Positions 10,535 through 20,117 of a DNA stretch of 35,353 bases are shown in pieces. The stretch lies in assembly GCA_025449115.1 (NCBI GenBank), contig JAHLKC010000232.1, forward strand, positions 1 through 35,353, read 5' to 3'. The stretch's first letter is position 1; each line of letters starts with the position of its first letter. The notes under the pieces were generated by a model that made no database searches, was not told the DNA's origin, and saw only the letters and a list, made by a program, of their open reading frames with translations. A program made the translations under genes and the position numbers. This DNA comes from Chytridium lagenaria (Eukaryota > Chytridiomycota > Chytridiomycetes > Chytridiales > Chytridiaceae).

Positions 10535-11814
10535 CTAAAACTGATTCTTCATCTCCCTCAACCTCCCCATCACCTCCACCGCATCCTTCCCCCCCGTCAC
10601 CTCCACCACCCTCCCCACATGCACTCTCATGAACGGATTCCACAACTTCTCCTCCCCAATCGTCGACGGCACCGTCACCGCATTCTCCGCCGTCCACAAA
10701 AGTTTTGCCGCGATGGCCTCATTGTCAGGTTCAATGTGTGCGCAGCGAAACGAAGGTTCGAGGACGTGTATTCGTGGCCGCAGTCTGGTTTTTTTGGTTA
10801 GTGGAAGAGCGGTGGAGGGTACTTACAAACTTTGGTGGAGTCTGGGAGGGACCGAGGATGAGGTTTAGGGAGGTGTGCATTTGGAGTGGGGTGCCTTCGA
10901 AGAATCGACCGCATCTGTGACCTTTTAGCGTTATTGTGGGGATGGACCTCACCCTCCTACAAACAAGGTATCCCCTGTGAACACGGCTTGTCGTTGGTTT
11001 CGTCGGTAACGTAGTAAGACACTGAACCGCTTTGGGTGGTGTTAGAAAGGTTTAATCGGAGGGGGCTTACGTGGTGTGGCAGATGGTGTATAAGGGTTTG
11101 ATGGTGATGGTTCCTAGAGTAAAGGTGGTACCGTCGGTGACGGTGTGGGTGAGACCGTCGATACGGTCGTCACCGCCGTAGACGGGGATGGAACCGAGGA
11201 GACGGAGCATGTCGTTGTTGCCACCTGCGTGGTCGTGATGGTGGTGCGTCTGGGTTCATGGAGAATAAGTATGATTCATCATTCCTAAATAAGAAACCAA
11301 AAAGAAAGAAAGAAGGAAACCAACTAAAAAAAACAAAGAAAGAAAACCAACTATAAAGAAAGAAACTCTTATAACTGAAAGAAAAACCCCATCATTCCCA
11401 ACCCATCCTCCCCATCCTCCATCGATCACCGCTCCTCAAATCCCCCAAAACCCCCATCCAAACTCTTTCACCAACGCCATCCGCCAAAAGACAACACTCA
11501 CCGTTAAAATCGACGTCACCTTCCAACCCCTCTCCTCTGCAGCTTTCAACACCTTATCAGCCTCTGCAGGATCCACAGCCGCACATTCCCCCTTCACAGC
11601 GTCCGTGACGAGGAGGTAAGCGTAGTTGTCGGCGTTGACGGGGACAGGGACAATGTGAACCATGGTGGAAGGGATGGATGAGAATGCTGTCAGGGGGGTT
11701 AGTTTGGTTGGGGTTGAATGATGGTGAGGAGGACTTACGATGGAAAGGGATGAGACGAGGATGAGGGGAAGTGAGTTTGGATAAGAGTGGGACAGATCGA
11801 AGATGTCGGAACAT
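10535..11814 (-). CDS. GLO2: Glyoxalase II (hydroxyacylglutathione hydrolase)
   Basis: The enzyme hydrolyses S-lactoylglutathione to D-lactate and glutathione in the methylglyoxal detoxification pathway. The metallo-beta-lactamase signature THHHHDHAGG is at the start of exon 3 (from 11249). Other family landmarks are NADNYAYLLVTD with AAVDPAEADKVL in exon 2, AVFTGDTLFVGGCGRFFEGT split by a short intron near 10965-10920, and CGHEYTSSNLRFAAHIEP in the last exon. Exon 1 (11814 to 11739) encodes MFRHLRSVPLLSKL, a basic mitochondrial-type leader. A second ATG just inside exon 2 (11663) begins the mature enzyme (MVHIVPVPVNADNYAY). Introns include 11738-11687, 11501-11250 and one starting at 11070. 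One base appears missing or extra around NDKPAVF in exon 4. Length and motif order fit the family; the identification is firm. Confidence 0.93.
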
Positions 11815-12164
11815 TACAAATGCGATTTCTTGTTGGATTAATCATCATGCAGGTCAACCAACGTATCAAGTAAAGTTCAAACTTTTACGTTTATTGATCG
11901 TTGATGGGATATCGTTGATGGGGATATGCTAGGTGAGGTCTTCGGTGACGGTCTGAGGTTGGAGCACTAGGGCGTACGGTTTGTGTATGTTATACGAGGG
12001 TAGGCTTACTAGAGTCTACTATACCCAATTATGGCAGGATAAGTAGTGCACTACACGCTGGAAAGGACTGGCAAGCAACTATTATTTGGAATCCTTTTTT
12101 CTCAGACATCAACAAGAACGACCATGAACTAAAAGAGACAGGATATATTATATAAAAAAAAAAT
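11815..12164. other. Promoter side of glyoxalase II and 3' flank of the zinc-finger gene
   Basis: No gene seen. From about 12100 the sequence belongs to the duplicated segment shared with about 14030. Confidence 0.55.
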
Positions 12165-13067
12165 CTACAAAGTCTTTAAAGAACCAACACACCCTTTCCT
12201 CTCATGTCTCACAACCCCATCACGTCTTGCAAACCTCCTCCCACACCCCAGCCCACACTCAAAAGGCTTGATCTCGAGATGCGTGGATTCATGACGATCA
12301 CGATCTTGCTTGCGGTACAGGATTTTAGGACAGCCTGGATGACGACAGGGAAAATCGCGTTTGCGACGGTGGATGCGACGGTGGGATTTAAGACGGTCGC
12401 GGGAGGGGAAGGTGAGGGTGCAGAGGGGGTGAGTGCAGGGGTAGAGACGGGGGTGGATGTGGGTGCGGTGGTGGAGGCGGTGGTGGAGGTGGTGGGTGGG
12501 GTGTTGAGGGGCGTGGGTGGAGTGGTGGCGGTTGGGGTGGGGATGGTTGGGATGGAGGGGGAAGGTGGAGGGGATGGGGATGGGGATGAGAAGGAGGAGG
12601 ATGGGGAGGTGGCGGAGGAGTAGGGTTGAAAGCTCTCGGTATTCTTGATGAGAGGGAACGTAGGGTGCTGATAACATGGGGACTTGCATTATGTCGTTGA
12701 ACCATCTCGTGCTTGTAGGATCATGGGGATGGTTTGCCATGATGGCGTCAAGGTTGAATTTGTGGAGAGGATCCCCCATTCTTTGAGTTGATGTTCGAGA
12801 GAGACTTGGGATGTGGTGGGACGTTTCCTGGGGATGGGAGTTGTGGAAGAGGGGAAGTTGTTGGGAGGGATGAGAAGAGGGGGAGTGTGGGCGGTAATGT
12901 TGTGGAGTAGATTGTTGGTGTGTAGGTAGTTGAAGGGTGCTCGGATGTAGTGGTAATAGTGGTGGTGGTGTTGTTGATGGTGAGATCGTTAAAGATTAAT
13001 AAGGACGGGTCATTAAAAAACCATCCAACTCAAAGTCCATGGGAGCCTGGTAGCCTGACGATGCCAT
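12165..13067 (-). CDS. Three-finger C2H2-type zinc-finger protein (copy 1)
   Basis: Likely a DNA-binding transcription regulator. The start MASSGYQAPMDFELDG is shared with copy 2. After a frame break near 12780-13000, an open stretch from MGDPLHKFNLDAIM at 12779 reaches the stop at 12165. The fingers fill the last 92 residues: CTHPLC...HRRIH, CRHPGC...HESTH and a third with CGLGC followed by VRHERKGC, giving a C2HC rather than C2H2 ligand set. Between the N-terminus and fingers lie His/Pro/Ser/Thr-rich linkers; the hydrophobic LLLRHLPILLLLIPI near residues 52-66 is probably an out-of-frame reading, since copy 2 has Ser/Pro-rich sequence there. Linkers between fingers (RRKRDF, LEIKPF) resemble those of DNA-binding fungal regulators. 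Two paralogues lie within 6 kb. Confidence 0.75.
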
Positions 13068-13151
13068 GTGTAACGAGTGTGGGTTTATGGAGGTGGGATG
13101 TTGGCGTCAATTGTCGGTGTTTTGATCGAGGTATGGGGGGACGCCATGCCC

Positions 13152-13157
13152 TTATAT
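13152..13157 (-). promoter_or_regulatory. TATA-like element of zinc-finger copy 1
   Basis: Read on the minus strand this is GGATATAAGGGCATGGC, about 85 bases before the start codon. It is conserved in copy 2 at a similar distance, which supports a functional promoter element. Confidence 0.45.
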
Positions 13158-13530
13158 CCCCATCGACACCCGTTCCCTTCCTAGGTGTTCACAAGCCTCA
13201 TTGCTTCCTGGACGTTTTCGCTTGAAGCATCACCTCCAACCTTAACAGGCTTCTGCAAAGACGTCCCTTTCCATATCTGGCAGTTCAAAGAAGAATTCCA
13301 ATGATCTTTCTGACCCTTTTCTCTGAGGCTATGGTCATATGATTCTACCCAATGAGAATGCAGTCACAGACAAACTCCGCTTTGAATAGTTACAGTTTAC
13401 GTGCACTTTGCATGCATGTGTTACATGAAAGTGGATTTAAACTTTTGACAATTCTTTGAGTTCTTTTCTTTTTTGAATACTTACTCACGCCTCATGTACT
13501 CGCCATCCCATTCCCATCTCATCTTTTTTA

Positions 13531-14029
13531 TTATTTTACCTATATAAGTAATTAGTAAATAAATATTACGCTACATTAAATATTTACTGCGCAGTTCTGC
13601 GGGTACTATTATTAATAATATTGTACGGGTATTGTCTGTTAAAAGACCAAGCCTGCAGGAGGCCTTTACTTTTGAAGACCATCCCCAGTTGAGTCATGAA
13701 GCCTGCGGTGAAGGAGGATTGGGAAAGTAATGCCAGCCACCATACAGCACCCCGACTCACGGCCAAAAGCCTGGATCCCGAAACGCTAATGGCATTTCCC
13801 ATCTGGGGACGTCGCAACAACCGCGTGGTTCAAAAATGAGCTTAAGAGTCGCATCAACTTTTATTGTGGGTGAATCGTCTTTTAGGAGCGCGGGACAACG
13901 CCACTATTTGCATAACGGCTGGTCTGACGACGTATTGCAACGCTGGGAGGTGGACTTTGGACGCGTTCTATGCGTATTAAGAACCAACCGTGAGTTTATC
14001 GTAGCCACGTATTTAATACCGACATTTTT
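13531..14029. other. Spacer between the two duplicated segments
   Basis: Starts AT-rich (13540-13620), then has unique sequence without a recognisable gene; open frames at 13584-13820 and 13836-14045 carry no family signal. It is the only stretch separating the two copies of the duplication. Confidence 0.5.
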
Positions 14030-14191
14030 CAAGACATCAACATGAACGACATGAAATAAAAGAGAGAGGATATATTATATAAAAGTAATCAACAAAATGT
14101 CTACAAAGACGTCTTAAAACACCAACACACCCTTTCCTCTCATGTCTCACAACCCCATCCCGTCTGCAAACCTCCTCCCACACCCCAGCCC

Positions 14192-15089
14192 TCACTCAAA
14201 AGGTTTGATCTCGAGATGTGTGGATTCATGACGATCACGATCTTGCTTGCGGTACAGGATTTTAGGACAGCCTGGATGACGACAGGGAAAATCGCGTTTG
14301 CGACGGTGGATGCGACGGTGGGATTTGAGACGGTCCCGGGAGGGGAAGGTGAGAGTGCAGAGGGGTGGGTGCAGGGGTAGAGACGGGGGTGGTGTGGTGC
14401 GGTGGTGGAGGTGGTGGGTGGGGTGTTGAGGGGGTGGGTGGAGTGGTGTGGTTGGGGTGGGGATGGTTGGGATGGAGGGGGAAGGTGGAGGAGATGGAGA
14501 TGGGGATGAGAAGGAGGAGGATGGGGAGGTGGCGGAGGAGTAGGGTTGAAAAGGCTCTCGGTATTCTTGATGAGAGGGAACGTAGGGTGCTGATAACATG
14601 GGGACTTGCATTAATGTCGTGACCATCTCGTGCTTGTAGGATCATGGGGATGGTTTGCCATGATGGCGTCAAGGTTGAATTTGTGGAGAGGATCCCCCAT
14701 TCTTTGAGTTGATGTTCGAGAGAGACTTCGGGTGGGGTGGGACGTTTCCTGGGGATGGGAGTTGTGGAAGAGGGGAGGTTGTTGGGAAGAGATGAGAAGA
14801 GGGGGAGTGTGGGCGGTAATGTTGTGCCGGAGTAGGTTGATGGTGTGTAGGTAGTTGAAGGGTGCATGGATGGAGTTGATGTTGTGGAATAGTTGATGGT
14901 ATGTATGTAATTGAGTGTGCATGGATAAGGTTGATGGTGTGTAGGTAGTCGAAGCGTGCATGGATGGAGTGTTGGTGGCGATGGTGTTGTTGATGGGGAG
15001 ATCATTCATGTTGTTAAAGATAAGGATGGATCATTGAAAAGATCATCCAACTGAAAGTCCATGGGAGCCTGGTAGCCTGACGATGCCAT
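14192..15089 (-). pseudogene. Zinc-finger gene copy 2, third finger lost to a stop codon
   Basis: Begins MASSGYQAPMDFQLDDLF at 15089 and has the same MGDPLHKFNLDAIM and MLSAPYVPSHQEYRE blocks as copy 1. Finger 2 (CRHPGC...HESTH) is intact. Finger 1 is frame-broken at its first half because a C5 run in copy 1 is C4 here. The third finger is removed by TGA at 14192-14194, where copy 1 has TGT for the first zinc-binding Cys. Beyond the stop the remaining finger sequence is still recognisable to about 14120, with a further small change (GCAAGACGTGAT versus GCAGACGGGAT). The TGT-to-TGA change is a substitution, unlike the one-base losses elsewhere, so loss of function could be genuine. A shortened two-finger product is the alternative. 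Confidence 0.7.
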
Positions 15090-15166
15090 GTGTAATGATT
15101 GAGTTTTTATTGATGTGTGTGTGTTTTGATCAAGGTAAGAGGGGGATGAGCAGTGACGCCATGCCC

Positions 15167-15173
15167 TTATATC
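15167..15173 (-). promoter_or_regulatory. TATA-like element of zinc-finger copy 2
   Basis: The duplicate of the element at 13152-13157, again preceded by GCCATGCCC on the plus strand, about 80 bases before the start codon. Confidence 0.4.
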
Positions 15174-15650
15174 CCTCCTCGACTCTATTAGGTCACCAAC
15201 CAACTACCACATCCCTTTCCTCCCAGGTGTTTGTTCCCAAGCCGCATTCCTTCCGGTTCGACTCTTGAAGCATCACCTCCAACTTTTGACAGGCTTTGCA
15301 GCGACCTCGCTTTCCATATCTGGCAGTTAAAGAAAACCGTTAAAGTGACAATTCCAATTGTCTTTCTTATTTTAACCCAGTTACATTTGAGGCTATGGGT
15401 TCAACAACTGGTGCATGGTCATGGTCATGGTGGTAAATAGTAAATGTCATTTATATTCTGGTGGTACATGTCTTTGAATAATATATAATATACAGGATTC
15501 TATCCAATGAGAATGCAGCACAGACAAACTCCGCTAATATTATTAGGTAGATAGGAGTTTATTTAATTTAATTTAATTTAATTTATTAATTCAATTATTG
15601 CAGCCTCATCATATCCTCGCCATCATCCCATATCCATCTCATCTCTTTTC

Positions 15651-16178
15651 AATTAATATTAATTAATAAAATAAATGAAATAAATAAATAAATAAATAAA
15701 TAATAAAAGTATGCGCCTATTATTCATCAACCATATCAACTGCGCACTGAGCTGCACTGCTGCTGTGAGTGCGAGTGTATCCAATCCAATTAAATATTTA
15801 ACATGAACAAAGTAAAGTCCAACAACAACTGGACATTTATGGAAGGTGCATATAAAATAAATAAATATTTATTTTATTATTTTATTCGTTGCCAAGTCAC
15901 TATATATATTATGTAAATACTGCTAATATTAGTGTATATAGTGCTGACTTCCTTCCTTCCTAATAAAGAAACAACAGCCTTTTATTTACTATTATTTATT
16001 ATTCATTCATATTGAATAACAGGAAAACCCAAAGGTATAATATATAATAAATAAAACACACTTTACTATTATTTATTATTCACTACGAGGCATCATCTCC
16101 ATCACTAATCACTGCTAGACTACTAGGTAGGTAGATAGGTAGGTACCAGGTACTGAGTGACTGAGTGAATGACTTAAT
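15651..16178. other. AT-rich intergenic region with AAAT microsatellite
   Basis: Contains AAATA/ATAAA runs (about 15665-15705), several TATTATTTATT tracts and a GTAGGTAGATAGGTAGGTA run near 16125-16145. No gene seen. It forms the 3' flank of the secreted-protein gene ending at 16179. Confidence 0.6.
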
Positions 16179-16837
16179 TCACCTTTGCCTCATACACCCT
16201 CCAGCAGTAATACCAAGGACGAACCTTGGACATGCTCCATCCTCTGCAAAATACGCCTTCTGCGACGCATACACATATGTCAAGTCAGATCCAAATACAT
16301 CCGCAACCCCTTCACTCTTTTTACAATACGGATCATTCGAACAAGTCACCCTCAGACTCCCCATCCTCTTTCCCTTCACATGACCACCACCATCCACCCT
16401 AGCCGTCACACTCTGTCCATTGTACCCATCCACTCCCTTGAACCTCCATGTCTGGCCCTCCCACACTAAAAACGAACTCATGCTGCCCGACGTGTCTAAT
16501 TGTGGAATCATCGGGTTCAGATCTGTACCCCAACTGTTGCGTGGAACAGAGGACCCAGAGACTCCCATGCTCCAACCCCTAGAGTTGACTTGAATGTTCA
16601 TCACACCAACAGCTCCTCGCGTCGTCATGTGGAGGAGGCTGCAGCTGCTGCCTGCAGACGTGGGGTGACGGGCACGGCATGCGGTAAAGGCGTTCGTGTC
16701 CACTGCGCAGTTGACAAGGTAGTAGGTGGTGTTGGTGGTGGGATCGCGTTGGCACAGAATGGGGCTGATAAATGTGATGATGATGATGATGAGGAGGAGA
16801 GACAGAATGTGTGTGTTGGTGCGGTGCAGTGCGTCAT
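16179..16837 (-). CDS. Secreted Cys-containing protein, family not recognised
   Basis: The main open stretch gives LVNCAVDTNAFTACRARHP, SSCSLLHMTTRGAVGVMNIQ, SFLVWEGQTWRFKGVDGYNG, SLRVTCSNDPYCKKSEG, VFGSDLTYVYASQKAYFAED and FVLGITAGGCMRQR. About eight Cys residues and this pattern suggest a compact disulphide-bonded extracellular fold. Upstream in the same frame lies a hydrophobic signal-like segment (SLLLIIIIITFISPILCQ) with no ATG. The nearest ATG (16835-16837, preceded by AAAACC) is in another frame. One frame change in the CACACACA tract near 16810 would join them. No family assignment; an effector-like or cell-wall protein is possible. Confidence 0.6.
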
Positions 16838-16924
16838 GGTTTTTTTAATTCTTTTCTCTGGGAAAGGTTTTTTGAGTTAGATGCATGAGGTATCAAATGT
16901 CTGGTAAAGTCTAGTGATATTGTA

Positions 16925-17230
16925 CATTCTATTCATCCATTTACACCCCATCCATCCATCCATCCATCACATCCATCCAATCTAATCCATTTATATTCAA
17001 CCACATCCCATCCACCCATCCATCCATCGAGCATTTTTTCAATCTACAATCGCGATTGACCATCAACTCAACAACGTCCATCAATCCTAATCCAGATCCT
17101 CTTCCACTCCATGCCATCTATAACGTCCATCCATCACTCATCCATCACTCATCCCATCCACCGTTTCATCCAACTCACCCCATCCCTCCATCCGTAACAA
17201 TCCATCTATCCATCCAATCCCATCCATCTC
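16925..17230. repeat. CATC-rich microsatellite region
   Basis: Dense, imperfect CATCCATC/ATCCA units in three clusters separated by CACCCCATC and similar variants. It lies 90-400 bases upstream of the minus-strand gene at 16179-16837. Apparent open frames through it (for example 17056-17460) are repeat artefacts. Confidence 0.75.
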
Positions 17231-17617
17231 CTCATACCCAACACCGATCCCCACCACCTCCCAAAACCATCCCTCATCCCTCATCACCTACCTCCAAACA
17301 CCGCAAGGTCGTCTTTGTTTTGGTTAAAGTTTGTCTTTTGAGACAAAAAAATAGAAAATCAAAAGACACATTGAAAAAAAAAGCGCGTCCATTTCAGTCC
17401 ACAAAAACGAATATATTCCACGTAAATATGTATAAAAAAGAGAATGAAAAGGGATGTTGATGGTGTGTGAAATAAAATAACGAAACGTTCTAAACCGAGC
17501 ATAAGTACAAAAATGAAACGAGAAAAAAAAAAAGGGGGGAACATTCCAAAAAAAACAAACAACCTAACGTAAGCTGTACATCATACCACCAATCCCTCAT
17601 TCACACCCCCACATACC
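17231..17617. other. 3' flank of the third zinc-finger gene
   Basis: A/T-rich with A-runs near 17376-17383 and 17524-17534. No gene seen. Confidence 0.5.
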
Positions 17618-18618
17618 CTACTTCAACAACCTCCCCCTCAAATTCTTCAAACACCCTCTCCCACTCTTCTCATGTCTCGTCCTCCCATCCCGTCTCGCAA
17701 ACCTCTGTCCACACCTCCCCACTCAAAATTCTTCACACTCGTATGCGTCGCCATATGTCGATCCCGATCCTGCTTCCTATACAACACCTTATCGCATTCC
17801 TCAACAAGGCACGGGAAACTGCGTGACTTGAAATGCGAGCGACGATGGGATTTCAGGAGAAGACGGGTTGGGAAGGTGCGTGCGCACGAGGGGAAGGAGC
17901 AGGGGTAGAAATGGTGAGGGGGTGGTGGGGTTGGGAGGGAAGATGAGATGGTGGGTTGAAGAGTGTTGAGGAGGGTCATTGTCTTTTTTTGTCGTAATGT
18001 GGCGGCTTGTTCCATCTCTCGTTCCATCTCCTCAAACTCTGCGTCATCACTCCCCTCCCTAAACTCATCTCCTCACTTTCATCGCTCGTCGTCTCCTCAG
18101 AGTTCGCTGTTGTCTCGAGAGTTGGCGTGACCGGTGATCTCGTCGTCTCCTCGACATGCAACGTATCAAGAGGCGTCACGGTGATCTCGTCGTCATCTCC
18201 TCAAAAAAGGCGTCATCGTCTTGGTCGGATTGACGTCGCAGCGTCTCGTACATGTGATCATGTTGCGATGGTAGAGTTGGGCCGCGGTGGGGATGGGTGG
18301 GTAAGTAGGCCAAGAAGGGTGATGGGGTGGGTAAGGCCATGGCCATGGCATCATCATCCATGGGAGCGCGTTTTGATGGGGTATATGTAGATTGGGGTTA
18401 ATGGGGAAATAGGGGTGTGGGAGGGGATGATGGTAGTGTGGGGGGGTTGGATCAAGGTCTTGAATGTCGGTTAAACCGCAACTGGAAGATGATGGCGCAT
18501 TGATGAGATGCGATGGTTGAAGGGGATATGGACCTTGAAGCGATGAATGATTCACCTCCATGATAGAACGCAATAGGTGCTCATCAGATGGTAATGCCCA
18601 CTCTGATAGCGCCAGCAT
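17618..18618 (-). CDS. Three-finger C2H2-type zinc-finger protein, divergent paralogue
   Basis: Starts MLALSEWALPSDEHLLRSIM at 18618, followed by a Pro/His-rich region. An acidic segment follows (YETLRRQSDQDDDAFFEEM, TTANSEETTSDESEEMS) and then DAEFEEMEREMEQAATLRQ. The fingers are CSFPSC...HRRSH, CLVEEC...HMATH and a third that reads through to RFARRDGRTRHEKSGRGC if one T is restored in GAGTGGGGAGG near 17717. That third finger has the same C2HC form as in copy 1, and ends KNLRGRLLK with stop TAG at 17618-17620. The segment KVLYRKQDRDRH in finger 2 is almost identical to KILYRKQDRDRH in the pair at 12-15 kb, showing shared ancestry. At least three other frame changes lie between 18190 and 17990. 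Probable nuclear DNA-binding regulator. Confidence 0.72.
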
Positions 18619-19122
18619 GACGATAACGGGCCTTTCTTTACAGGTTCTAGTTTAAAGTAATGGTTTTAAGGTATAAAGCGCACGGGTTGGTCGGTCGGTC
18701 CTTCGCTCCTTTTTTGGTTTCCTCTGTGATGAAACTAGTGTCTGTCCCTCCCCTGACCCCTAACTACCAAGGGCGCAAAGTCTACCCGGCAGATCTTCGA
18801 AATATGAGTGGACGTAATTCCGCAAGTTCAATGTGTGGTGAAGCATTGAAGCTGCTTTGGATGACATGGTAATTATTGCTTTTTAGAGCCAGGGGGATGG
18901 TTGACGGTGGGTGTCTTTTGGAAAATTCAAGGAAATTGGTGGGTGTATTGCACTGTGGGTTCGGGGTAACTATTAACGATGAGTGACAATGGACACGATC
19001 TGGGGATGACGCTAGACATGAAAGTAACGCTAGCATTTAAAGGTAGATAGACAAGAGATCGTATGCAGGATGTAGATGACGGTCACATCGACCGTCGGGT
19101 ATTAATATTAAAAAAAGCACAT
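18619..19122. other. Intergenic region
   Basis: Upstream side of the minus-strand zinc-finger gene and 3' flank of the minus-strand EIF1AD-like gene. No coding region or repeat I can support. Confidence 0.55.
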
Positions 19123-19760
19123 CTAACCATGACCTCGATATCCTTCACTCGACTTTCTGCTCTGTAGTATCCACCACGACTCCCTCCTCAACGACCGCTT
19201 CCTCTCCCCCTCCTCCTCCCCGCTACTCTCCCCTCCACTCTCCGCGCCCATCCGATTCCTATTCACAAACAACCCATCGTCATCACTCCCTTCCCCCTCA
19301 TCTTCCACCTCCCTCCGAGCAGCCTCTGCCGCATTCGCAGCCTGATCCAGAATCGCCGGCCATAACCCTTCACTTTTCAGCTCCTTTATGTGCTCTGGTC
19401 GCAGGACATGAACAATCTCGCCGGAAACTTTGGTTTTGGAGGTCAGGTATTGGATAATTGCAAACTCCCTTTTTAGAAAGATCAGCTTCGGGCTTTAAAA
19501 AAAAAAGGGAATGATATGGGATGGTGTACCTCTTTTGATCCATACTGCGTTCCGGAACTTTGATGGTAGCCTTACAAGCTCGTTCCTTTCTCGTATGTTT
19601 TCTCACCGTCAATCCCTCCTCCTCCTTCCACCAAGTATGCAGTCATGACCTCGTACAATCCTCCACCTCGTATCTCCACCACCCTCCCAACGTATCTGTT
19701 CTCTTCCAAAGGTCTTGGACATGCATCGAGTGCCTGTTGACGTAGTTGTTTCTTGCCCAT
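19123..19760 (-). CDS. eIF1A-domain protein of the EIF1AD type
   Basis: Starts MGKKQLRQQALDACPRPLEE, then the S1/OB-fold eIF1A core: RYVGRVVEIRGGGLYEVMTA, LVRLPSKFRNAVWIKRG, then after an intron (from about 19528) LIFLKREFAIIQYLTSKTKV, GEIVHVLRPEHIKELKSEG and LWPAILDQ. The acidic, Ser/Glu-rich tail (EGEGSDDDGLFVNRNRMG, GESSGEEEGERKRSLRRE) is typical of EIF1AD, the eIF1A-like protein conserved from yeast to man, rather than of eIF1A itself. The family is thought to bind RNA; its role in fungi is not well defined. One base is missing near 19590 (KGT/ELVRLP) and another at the exon 2 start. Stop TAG is at 19123-19125. Confidence 0.85.
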
Positions 19761-20117
19761 TGACGTTGGTTATCCAAACACAGAGCCTTTTTTTTTCTTC
19801 CAATGATATCAGAGATTGTCACCTGAATTGTCATGAGAGTTGTCAAGTTTGAAGGGTAATACAAGACAGTTTGACTGGTCTCTAACCAATGAAAAAGAGT
19901 TGAATGAACTCAATCAACCAATGAGGTTGAACATAATGAAAATTGTCCGGTTTTAGCTTGTCACATCATCCAATTATAGCCTCACGTAGTATATTAAGGG
20001 CGTCGTCTCTATAATCACCTTTACTTCCCCTCCTTCTTTTCTTCCATTCTTTCTCGCTCTACAACATCATCGCATCTTTAACAGCATCCACATCCACATC
20101 CACATCCACATTCAACC
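19761..20117. other. Divergent promoter region
   Basis: Lies between the minus-strand EIF1AD-like gene and the plus-strand surface-protein gene. Two CCAAT motifs occur on each strand (for example near 19888, 19916 and 19969), and a CATCCA repeat forms the leader just before 20118. No coding region seen. Confidence 0.5.
19990..19997 (+). promoter_or_regulatory. TATA-like box of the surface-protein gene
   Basis: TATATTAA followed by GGGCG, about 120 bases before the ATG at 20118 with a C/T-rich leader between. Confidence 0.4.

Larger units (their letters stand above)
12100..13530 (-). repeat. Segmental duplication, copy 1
   Basis: A stretch of about 1.4 kb carrying a zinc-finger gene, its 3' flank and promoter recurs in the same orientation at about 14030-15650. 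Similarity starts with GACATCAACA and GGATATATTATATAAAA, covers the whole gene, and ends past CCAATGAGAATGCAG and ACAGACAAACTCCGCT into CATCTCATCT. Confidence 0.85.
14030..15650 (-). repeat. Segmental duplication, copy 2
   Basis: Same-orientation copy of about 12100-13530. It is longer, with extra repeat units in the coding linker (15000-14820: several CATCAAC/TATGTATG-like units) and about 100 extra bases near 15400-15500 before CCAATGAGAATGCAG. Confidence 0.85.

Noticed and set aside
12204..12623. Plus-strand Gly/Val/Glu-rich open frame
   Set aside because: Antisense shadow of the zinc-finger exon; the sense strand has perfect finger motifs.
15245..15270. GGTTCGACTC resembling a tRNA B box
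   Set aside because: No cloverleaf forms; it lies in the duplicated zinc-finger promoter region.
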